This document shows, piece by piece, positions 40,144-45,743 of a stretch of DNA of 45,743 nucleotides. The translations under genes were made by a program, and so were the position numbers. Positions within the stretch are counted from its first letter, which is position 1. The number at the start of each line of letters is the position of its first letter. This DNA comes from an uncultured Eubacteriales bacterium (GTDB taxonomy: Bacteria; Bacillota; Clostridia; Oscillospirales; Oscillospiraceae): positions 1 through 45,743 of the forward strand of contig UQGJ01000015.1 of NCBI GenBank assembly GCA_900540545.1, written 5' to 3'. The notes beneath the pieces are model-generated. The model had not been told where the DNA came from, did no database searches, and worked only from the letters and a program-made list of their open reading frames with translations.

Positions 40144-41313
40144 ATGAAATATGATTTTGACCAAATCGTGGACCGCGCCGGGAACCGCTCCGCCAAGTAT
40201 GATGAGCGGGTCAAGAAGTTCGGCACCGCCGACGTCATCCCCCTGTGGATCGCCGACATGGACTTCCGCACCGCCCAGCCCATCATCGACGCCCTGAAGG
40301 CCCGGGCTGAGGAGGGGCTTTGGGGCTACACCGCCCGGCCCGACAGCTACTTCGAGGCCATTCGGAGCTGGCAGAAGCGCCGCAACGGCTGGGACATCGA
40401 CCAGAGCCTGATGAGCTTCAGCTTGGGCGTGGTCCAGAGCCTCAGCGCCGCCGTGAAGCTCTTTACCCCCGAGGGGGGCGCCGTCCTCATCCAGACCCCC
40501 GTGTACTCCGAGTTCTACGACATGACCGAGGCCTGGGGCCGCAGGGTGGTGGAGAACCCCTTCGTGGAGAAGGACGGCCGGTGGGAGATGGATTGGGCCG
40601 ACTTTGAGGCCAAGCTGGCCCAGGTGGACCTCTTCCTGCTGTGCAACCCCCACAACCCCCTTGGCATCGTCTGGACCCCTGACGAGCTGCGGCGGATGGC
40701 CGAGCTGTGCCGGAAGCACCACGTGCTGATCTTCTCCGACGAGATCCACTCCGACCTGATTTTCCACGGCAAGAAGCACACCCCCCTGGCCGCCCTGTCC
40801 CCGGAGATCGCCGGGGAGGTCATTACCGGCATCTCCGGCACCAAGACCTTCAACCTGGCGGGGCTGCAGGCGTCCACGGTGGTCTTCCCCGACGCCCACA
40901 AGAAGGAGGTCTTTGACCGGTTCTGGATGAACATGGACATCCACCGGAACAACGCCTTCTCCCTGACGGCCATGGAGGCGGCCTTCACCGGCGGCGAGGA
41001 GTGGCTGGAGCAGCTGCTGCCCTATCTGAGCGGGAACTTCGACTTCGTGGTGGACTACTGCGCCAAGCACATCCCCCAAATCAAGACCTACGCCCCCGAC
41101 GCCACCTACCTCATGTGGCTGGATTGCCGGGCGCTGGGGATGAACAACGGCGAGCTCCACGACTTTATGATCCAGAAGGCCGGGCTGGGGTTCAACGACG
41201 GCTGCTCCTTCGGCCGGAGCCTGACCGGGTTCATGCGGCTCAACGCCGCCTGTCCCCGCAGCGTACTGGAGCGGGCCATGAAGCAGCTGGAAGCGGCCGT
41301 GAAGGCCCTGTAA
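40144..41313 (+). CDS. MalY/PatB-type aminotransferase (C-S lyase), sigma-54 controlled
   Basis: 389-residue PLP enzyme. PLP Lys234 in SGTKTFNLAGLQ; IPLWIADMDF, LLCNPHNPLGIVW and IFSDEIHSDLIFHG are family motifs. It would act as a cystathionine or cysteine-conjugate beta-lyase, giving a thiol or sulfide, pyruvate and ammonia. Paralog of the minus-strand enzyme at 17769-18938. Transcribed from the sigma-54 promoter at 40083, the same promoter class as the cysteine desulfidase 3 kb away, so both desulfurising enzymes are probably induced together. The next gene follows after 33 bp. Substrate range uncertain: cystine, cystathionine and S-conjugates are all possible. Confidence 0.94.
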   Translation: MKYDFDQIVDRAGNRSAKYDERVKKFGTADVIPLWIADMDFRTAQPIIDALKARAEEGLWGYTARPDSYFEAIRSWQKRRNGWDIDQSLMSFSLGVVQSLSAAVKLFTPEGGAVLIQTPVYSEFYDMTEAWGRRVVENPFVEKDGRWEMDWADFEAKLAQVDLFLLCNPHNPLGIVWTPDELRRMAELCRKHHVLIFSDEIHSDLIFHGKKHTPLAALSPEIAGEVITGISGTKTFNLAGLQASTVVFPDAHKKEVFDRFWMNMDIHRNNAFSLTAMEAAFTGGEEWLEQLLPYLSGNFDFVVDYCAKHIPQIKTYAPDATYLMWLDCRALGMNNGELHDFMIQKAGLGFNDGCSFGRSLTGFMRLNAACPRSVLERAMKQLEAAVKAL

Positions 41314-41346
41314 ACCAATTAAATGATAATACGGAGGGAAACGAGA

Positions 41347-41640
41347 ATGAAAGTCACTGTGATTGGAAGCCACCTTTGCCCGGATACCCTGTACGCCCTG
41401 AACAAGCTCTCGGAGCGGAAGGTGAGCATGGAGTTCAAGAATCTGTCCTCCAGCCTGCCGGACCTGAAGGCCTATCTGGCCCAGCGGGACAACAACCCGC
41501 TGTACGCCGGCATCCGGGCCGCCGGGGGCATCGGCATCCCCTGCTTCGTCCTGGAGGACGGCTCCACGACGCTGGACCTGGACGAGGTGCTGGGGAAGGT
41601 TGCGGGGGACTGCGGCGGGAGCTGCTGCTGCGGGAATTAG
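41347..41640 (+). CDS. Glutaredoxin-related protein with Cys-rich tail
   Basis: 97 residues with a thioredoxin-like fold signature: KVTVIGSHLCPDTLYALNKL, where Cys11-Pro occupies the active-site position of a one-Cys glutaredoxin, and GGIGIPCFVLEDGS with the cis-Pro loop and a second Cys. The end is CGGSCCCGN, four Cys in nine residues. It resembles what I recall as the COG4545 glutaredoxin-related group. GGAGGG is 8 bases before the ATG. It is co-transcribed with the C-S lyase from a sigma-54 promoter, so a role in handling thiol, persulfide or released sulfide is likely. The tail may bind a metal or carry sulfur. It is not a standard CPYC glutaredoxin. Confidence 0.88.
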   Translation: MKVTVIGSHLCPDTLYALNKLSERKVSMEFKNLSSSLPDLKAYLAQRDNNPLYAGIRAAGGIGIPCFVLEDGSTTLDLDEVLGKVAGDCGGSCCCGN

Positions 41641-42027
41641 GATAATGCAGAATGCAGGAATGCAGAATGACGCCGCGGGCGGGACGGGAGGAACGGATTG
41701 CCGCACCAGTCTGAGGACTGGTTCGCAATGACAGGGGCGGCCGCCCGTGCAGACTGACAATGGGCGGAGGGCCGATTCAAACACCCAGAGACTGGTGGCG
41801 GCTTGGTTGCACCGAGTAAAAAGCAACTACTATCAGGTCTTGCCAGGTCATATGCCGAGGGGCGGCAGCCGGAGTCGTTCGGGCACCAGACCAATACGAG
41901 CTGCAACGGCTCACAAGTTTTGCCAGCCCCCATAAAACGTACCGCCGCCCGGACGTACCCTCTGCCTTCTTTCCGTCCCCTTTCTTCGAGAAGAAAGGGG
42001 ACCCGCCGGAGGCCGCCGCCCCGACGC
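41641..42027. repeat. Composite repeat block between convergent genes
   Basis: No gene. It has a GCAGAATGCAGGAATGCAGAATG stretch with GGGCGGGACGGG (41646-41690), a 39-bp dyad (41695-41733), a module from CGTGCAGACTGACAATGGGC through GGTCATATGCCGAGG and CAATACGAGCTGCAACGGCT, and a terminal hairpin CCCCTTTCTTC/GAAGAAAGGGG near 41978-42000 behind CTTCTTTCCGT. This is the right half of the 35251-36024 element. Confidence 0.8.
41695..41733 (+). repeat. 39-bp dyad repeat, copy 9
   Basis: Same family, with CCAGTCTGAGGACTGG. Confidence 0.85.
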
Positions 42028-42060
42028 AAAAAGGCCATCCCAAATTTGGGATGGCCTTTT
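42028..42060. terminator. Bidirectional terminator
   Basis: AAAAGGCCATCCCA-AAT-TTGGGATGGCCTTTT-type perfect palindrome with A- and T-runs, 13 bp past the stop of the minus-strand MFS gene and also facing the plus-strand genes. Confidence 0.9.
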
Positions 42061-42072
42061 ATCATCTGAATT

Positions 42073-43299
42073 TTATGCCCGCTTGATGAAGAAGTTCAGC
42101 ACAAACGCCACCGCCGCGAAGCACAGCAGCACCGTGAACGGCGCGGCATAGGTACCCGCCGCCTCGTAGAGGGCGCTGGCCATGGGGGCGGCGAAGGAAG
42201 TGAGCATGGCTTTGGTGTTGTTGATGCTGTAATTGGTGGAGAAGTTCTTGGTGCCGTAAAAATCCCCCATGACGGCCGAACCCATGACGGGGCCGTAGCC
42301 ATAGGCCAGGCCCGTGATGACCAGACCCAGGATGCCGATGGGCAGGGAGTGGGTGAATATGGCCAGCAGCATGAGGGCGGGGGAGATGAGTACCGTGAGG
42401 CTGCCCAGGAAGATGGTGCGGCGGCTGCCCAGCCGGTCGAAGAGCAGGCCCACGAAGATGCGGCTGAGACCGTTGCCCGCGGAGAGGACGCCCACCAGGG
42501 CGGTGGCCAGGGCCGCCGTGGCCCCCAGGGACAGGGCCAGGTCCCGGGCGAAGCTGAACACGGCCCCGCCCACGGAGCCGATGAGCACGCCGTAGACGTA
42601 CAGGGTCCAGAAGGAGGGGGTGCGGAGCATCTCCATGGGGGTGTAATCGGTCTTGCGGGGGGTGGCGTCCTCGGCCTCCTGGATGAAGCGGACCGGGGCG
42701 GGCAGGCCGTCCGCCGGGGTGGGCTGCCGGAAGATGAAGGCGCAGAGGACCAGCACGGCGAAGGTGCACAGGCCCATCAGCCGGTAGGTCCACTGCCAGC
42801 CCAGGCCGGGGACTTCAAACAGGGCGGCGATGATGTTGCCCAGCAGCAGGGTGCTGAAGCCGAAGCCCATCATCAGGATGCCGGAGCAGGTGCCCCGCTT
42901 GTCCGGGAACCACTCGTTCACCGCCGACAGGGTGGTGTTGTAGGCCATGCCGGTGCCCATGCCCACCAGGGCGCCATAAAAGATGTAGAGCACCAGCACG
43001 TTGGAGGAGGTCATAATGGAGGTGAGCAGGTAGCCCGCGCCGATGAGCGCGCCGGAAAAGAGCAGGGTGATGCGCAGGCCGATGCGCCGGGTGAGTTGGC
43101 TGCCCAGGATGCTGCCCACGCAGAAGAAGGAGAAGGTGGCGGTGTAGTTCATGGACAGCTCCACGTCGTCCCAGCCGAAGGTGGCCCCCAGGGGGGCCTT
43201 CAGGATGGACCACGCGTAGATGACGCCCATCATCAGCATGGTCAGTGTGCCAAGGGCCAGATAGACCCACCGCCTTGCGTTGGACCGGTTCGATTCCAT
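42073..43299 (-). CDS. MFS transporter, OFA (oxalate/formate antiporter-like) family
   Basis: 408-residue carrier with about twelve membrane segments. The start RWVYLALGTLTMLMMGVIYA followed by WSILKAPLGATFGW is characteristic of the OxlT/OFA group; MGTGMAYNTTLSAVNEWFPD and KRGTCSGILMMGFGFSTLLL carry the mid-protein family motif. Members exchange monocarboxylates or dicarboxylates. ATG at 43299 has GATGAGGTG 6 bases upstream; a GTG at 43308 is possible. Driven by the strong promoter at 43420-43448. The GlcD-like gene upstream ends in its own terminator, so the two genes are separate transcripts, though both suit hydroxy-acid metabolism. Confidence 0.93.
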   Translation of the reverse strand: MESNRSNARRWVYLALGTLTMLMMGVIYAWSILKAPLGATFGWDDVELSMNYTATFSFFCVGSILGSQLTRRIGLRITLLFSGALIGAGYLLTSIMTSSNVLVLYIFYGALVGMGTGMAYNTTLSAVNEWFPDKRGTCSGILMMGFGFSTLLLGNIIAALFEVPGLGWQWTYRLMGLCTFAVLVLCAFIFRQPTPADGLPAPVRFIQEAEDATPRKTDYTPMEMLRTPSFWTLYVYGVLIGSVGGAVFSFARDLALSLGATAALATALVGVLSAGNGLSRIFVGLLFDRLGSRRTIFLGSLTVLISPALMLLAIFTHSLPIGILGLVITGLAYGYGPVMGSAVMGDFYGTKNFSTNYSINNTKAMLTSFAAPMASALYEAAGTYAAPFTVLLCFAAVAFVLNFFIKRA

Positions 43300-43419
43300 G
43301 ATCCGCACCTCATCTTTCGGAAGATTGAATGGAAGCCAAACAAAATAAAATCGGGATTGGAAGGCTTGCCGCCGGTAGAAAAGAGTAGAATCGCTTGATA
43401 ATTCAACTATTTTTAGTTT

Positions 43420-43448
43420 ATTGTAGCAGAGAAAGAAAGCTGTGTAAA
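43420..43448 (-). promoter_or_regulatory. Housekeeping promoter of the OFA transporter gene
   Basis: Minus strand TTTACA (43448-43443), 17-base spacer, TACAAT (43425-43420). An AACTA-TTTT-TAGTT palindrome follows at 43404-43417, near the start site. Confidence 0.8.
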
Positions 43449-43450
43449 TA

Positions 43451-43465
43451 GTTTGTTAGGCAAAC
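43451..43465. promoter_or_regulatory. Inverted repeat GTTTG-TTAGG-CAAAC
   Basis: Directly upstream of the -35 element of the OFA promoter, as for an activator. Shares the GTTTG-N5-CAAAC core with 31708-31730. Confidence 0.5.
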
Positions 43466-43516
43466 AGTATATTTTTTCTTTTGCCCGGCGGCGGGTTCTG
43501 GTAAAAACGCGCATAG

Positions 43517-43556
43517 GAAAGGGGAAGGGCCGGCATTCGCCGGCCCTTCCCCTTTC
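43517..43556 (-). terminator. Terminator after GlcD-like gene
   Basis: GAAAGGGGAAGGGCCGGC-ATTC-GCCGGCCCTTCCCCTTTC, perfect 18-bp stem 16 bp past the stop codon. Confidence 0.85.
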
Positions 43557-43572
43557 GTTCGACTGGATTCCC

Positions 43573-44994
43573 TTACAGCTTGTAGCACACCTTGCCGGGG
43601 TTGAGGATGAGATTGGGGTCAAAGACCTTCTTGATCTCCTCCATGAGCTTCATGTTGGTCTGGCCCACGCTGCGGGCCAGGTAGTCCACCTTGCCCATGC
43701 CGATGCCGTGCTCGCCGGAGACCAGACCGCCCATCTCGGTGGCCTTGTCGTAGATCTTGGTCATAAAGTCGTCCACCTGGGCCTTGAAGTCGGCCAGGTC
43801 CATGTCGTTGGCGCAGGTGTAGATGTGCAGGTTGCCGTCGCCGGCGTGGCCAAAGCTCTTCACAGCGAAGCCGAACTCCGGCTCGATGGACTTGACGTAG
43901 CCCACGAAGTCGGCGATGCGGCTGGTGGGGACCACCACATCGCACTCGTCCAGCAGCTTGGTCTGCTCCTCGATGCCCTCCAGGAAGGAGGAGCGGGCGG
44001 CCCAGGCGTCCTTCATCTTGGCGGGGGTGTCGGCCACCAGCACGTCCAGCGCCCCGGCCTCCAGCACCAGGTCGGCGGCCTTCTCCACCAGGGCGTCGAT
44101 CTCGTCCTGGGTCTCGCCGTCGAAGGTCACCAGCAGGTAGGCCCCCACGTCGGTGCCGCCGATATTCCGGGGGAACACGGCCTTGCCCAGGTACTCCTCG
44201 GAGGAGATCAAAATCTCCCGCTCAAAGAACTCCAGGGCCTGGGGGTTCATGTGGGCCTTCTTGAAGCTGGGCACGGTGGCGATGGCGGCGGGGAGGTCCT
44301 CGTAGGGGACGATAAGGCTCACCGTGACCTTGGGGGCGGGGATGAGCTTCAGGGTCAGCTCGGTGATGATGCCCAGGGTGCCCTCGGAGCCGATCATCAG
44401 GTTCAGCAGAGAGTAGCCGGAGGAGGTCTTGGACACGGCGGAGCCGAACTTCACCACCTCGCCGGAGGGGAGGACCACGGTCATGGAGCGGACGTAGTCA
44501 CGGGTGGCGCCGTACTTCACCGCCCGCATTCCGCCCGCGTTGGTGGACACGTTGCCGCCCAGGGTGGCGAACTTCTCGCCGGGGTCGGGGGGATAGAGCA
44601 GGCCCTGCTTCAGGGCGTCCTCGGCCAGGTCGTTTAGGAGGACGCCGGGCTGGACGGTGACGGTGAAGTTGTCGGTGTCGTAGGACAAAATCTTCTTCAT
44701 CTTCATGGTGCAGATGACCACGCCCCCGGCGATGGGGGTACAGCCGCCGGCCAGGCCGGTGCCCGCGCCCCGGCAGGTGACGGGGATGCGGTTTTCGTTG
44801 CACAGCTTCATGACGGCGGAAATCTCCTCGGTGGTGAGGGCGTCCACGGCCACGTCGGGCATCCGGGTGCCGTAGATGGGCATCTCGTCCTTGGAGTAGT
44901 CCTCGTTCACGTCGGCACCCACGTAGACCCGGCCGGGGGCAATGGATTGGAGCTGGGCGATGAGCTCGGGGGTGAGGGGGTTGTATTGGGACAT
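43573..44994 (-). CDS. FAD-binding oxidase, GlcD/D-lactate dehydrogenase type
   Basis: 473-residue flavoprotein of the VAO/PCMH family that oxidises 2-hydroxy acids such as glycolate or D-lactate. FAD-binding half: VTCRGAGTGLAGGCTPIAGG, LGGNVSTNAGGMRAVKYG, LPSGEVVKFGS and LNLMIGSEGTLGIITELTLK. C-terminal half: FGHAGDGNLHIYTC and VSGEHGIGMGKVDYL, with the metal/substrate His residues, ending NPGKVCYKL. ATG at 44994 has AAGGAGG 8 bases upstream. In anaerobes such enzymes often work with an ETF pair; none is adjacent here, but fixAB is in the window. Not followed by a GlcF iron-sulfur gene. Confidence 0.94.
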   Translation of the reverse strand: MSQYNPLTPELIAQLQSIAPGRVYVGADVNEDYSKDEMPIYGTRMPDVAVDALTTEEISAVMKLCNENRIPVTCRGAGTGLAGGCTPIAGGVVICTMKMKKILSYDTDNFTVTVQPGVLLNDLAEDALKQGLLYPPDPGEKFATLGGNVSTNAGGMRAVKYGATRDYVRSMTVVLPSGEVVKFGSAVSKTSSGYSLLNLMIGSEGTLGIITELTLKLIPAPKVTVSLIVPYEDLPAAIATVPSFKKAHMNPQALEFFEREILISSEEYLGKAVFPRNIGGTDVGAYLLVTFDGETQDEIDALVEKAADLVLEAGALDVLVADTPAKMKDAWAARSSFLEGIEEQTKLLDECDVVVPTSRIADFVGYVKSIEPEFGFAVKSFGHAGDGNLHIYTCANDMDLADFKAQVDDFMTKIYDKATEMGGLVSGEHGIGMGKVDYLARSVGQTNMKLMEEIKKVFDPNLILNPGKVCYKL

Positions 44995-45743
44995 GATGGT
45001 ATCCTCCTTATGTAGTTTGATTTGATATGAGCAGGGGCGTCCCCTGCCGGGGGCGTTCCTTTCTCGTTTGAGAAAGGAACCGAAAGAAAACCAGGGGGCG
45101 GCACGGGCCACGCTGTGGCCCTATCCGCCGCCCCCTGGACCCCGGGGAACGGGTGGGCGGCGGTACGGGTTATGGTGGTTAGAAAGACTTGAGAGCTGTT
45201 GCAGCTCGGATTGGTCTGGCAGTCGAACGACTCCGGCTATCGCCCCTCGTGTAAGAGCCGGGCAAAACTTGTAAGTAGTTGCGTTTTAATTGGTGCAAAC
45301 GGGCCGCCATTGGTTAAAGTATTTTTGAATTGGCGTTGCGCCCGTTGGGAGCCGGAACGGGGCGTCGGGGACGCCGCCCCCTACGGTGGAGACGGGGTAT
45401 GCGGATTGCCGCGCCAGTTTGAGAACTGGCTCACAATGACAGGGGGGCGGGCGGCCGCAAGGGCCGCCCCTACGGGGGCGGTGCGGTTGGCGCGCCCCAC
45501 AGAGCACGCACCAGCCTTGCCGGGAATCGCCATGCTAGGCGCGCCGCGCCAGCGCACGGGGGGTGAACGGTTGCGGGCTAGGCCGTAACGGCCGGGGCGG
45601 GGGCGGAAAGGCAGACTGGTCAGCACAAGCCGGTTTCGATTGCCATACCACCGTTGGCGCCGCCCCACGGGGCCAGGGCCGGAGCCCTGGTTTTCTTTCC
45701 GTCCCCTTTCTCAAACGAGAAAGGGGACCCCCCGGAGGGACTC
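44995..45743. repeat. Composite repeat element, inverted relative to 35251-36024
   Basis: No gene. Left end (45031-45098): CGTTCCTTTCTC/GAGAAAGGAACC hairpin then GAAAGAAAACCAGGGG. Right end (45684-45743): CCCTGGTTTTCTTTCC then CCCCTTTCTC/GAGAAAGGGG hairpin then the window edge. Internal order is the reverse of 35251-36024: AGCTGTTGCAGCTCGGATTG, GGGCAAAACTTGTAAGTAGT, GACGCCGCCCCCTACGG, a 39-bp dyad (45403-45441), GGGCGGCCGCAAGGGCC, CGCCGCGCCAGCGCACGGGG and AGGCCGTAACGGCC. The first 30 bp hold the ribosome binding site of the GlcD-like gene and probably its promoter. Confidence 0.78.
45403..45441 (+). repeat. 39-bp dyad repeat, copy 10
   Basis: Same family; it keeps plus orientation although the surrounding composite element is inverted, as the dyad is nearly symmetrical. 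Confidence 0.85.

Overview
The window looks like a chromosomal segment of a GC-rich, low-oxygen-adapted Firmicute, most likely a gut Oscillospiraceae-type bacterium (Flavonifractor/Lawsonibacter/Intestinimonas-like). This is inferred from strong AAGGAGG-type ribosome binding sites, PcrA- and MarR/GntR-type Firmicute proteins, acyl-CoA and electron-transfer-flavoprotein metabolism, and gene gaps filled with hairpin repeats of the GGATTGCC...CCAGT...ACTGG...GCAATGACA type. No rRNA, tRNA, phage, transposase or CRISPR locus was recognised.

Layout. 1-5.7 kb: a repeat block, then minus-strand genes for a Na+-dependent amino-acid transporter, a DmpA-type peptidase and an ABC exporter pair. 6-13.1 kb: PcrA helicase, a HAD phosphatase overlapping a 3-methyladenine glycosylase, an EamA transporter, an unrecognised 97-residue Cys/Gly-rich protein divergent from a GSP39-like dehydrogenase, and a FadR-type regulator. 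13.7-31.5 kb: sixteen genes all on the minus strand. Read in transcription order they are two family III CoA-transferases, a CaiD-like hydratase, a CaiA-like and a butyryl-CoA-dehydrogenase-like flavoprotein, a 41-residue membrane peptide, a sodium:solute symporter, a YitT protein, an esterase, two tandem MFS transporters, a MalY-type C-S lyase, an M20 amidohydrolase, a MarR regulator, a second esterase and an M19 dipeptidase. 31.9-35.3 kb: divergent plus-strand fixA, fixB and a caiC-like ligase.

Together 25.3-35.3 kb carries homologs of CaiA, CaiC, CaiD, FixA and FixB plus two CaiB-family proteins: the activation, hydration and flavin-based reduction steps of the anaerobic carnitine/crotonobetaine pathway. 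The usual BCCT carrier (CaiT) is absent; a symporter with a tiny membrane partner stands in its place. The second CoA-transferase seems to lack the catalytic Asp, which suggests a two-subunit enzyme. The true substrate cannot be read from sequence.

36-41.6 kb: a compact sulfur amino-acid module. A sigma-54 activator gene lies between an L-cysteine desulfidase gene (minus) and a C-S lyase plus glutaredoxin-like gene pair (plus). Both flanking transcription units carry textbook -24/-12 promoters (37433-37449 minus; 40083-40099 plus). TGGTCA/TGACCA sites occur on both sides of the activator gene. I regard this as the best-supported regulatory system in the window.

42-45.7 kb: an OFA-type MFS transporter and a GlcD/D-lactate-dehydrogenase-type flavoprotein, followed by a composite repeat. 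Long repeat blocks (1-518, 13178-13700, 35251-36024, 41641-42027, 44995-45743) sit mainly at 3' ends or between convergent genes. Two of them look like the same ~0.7 kb element in opposite orientation with terminal inverted repeats.
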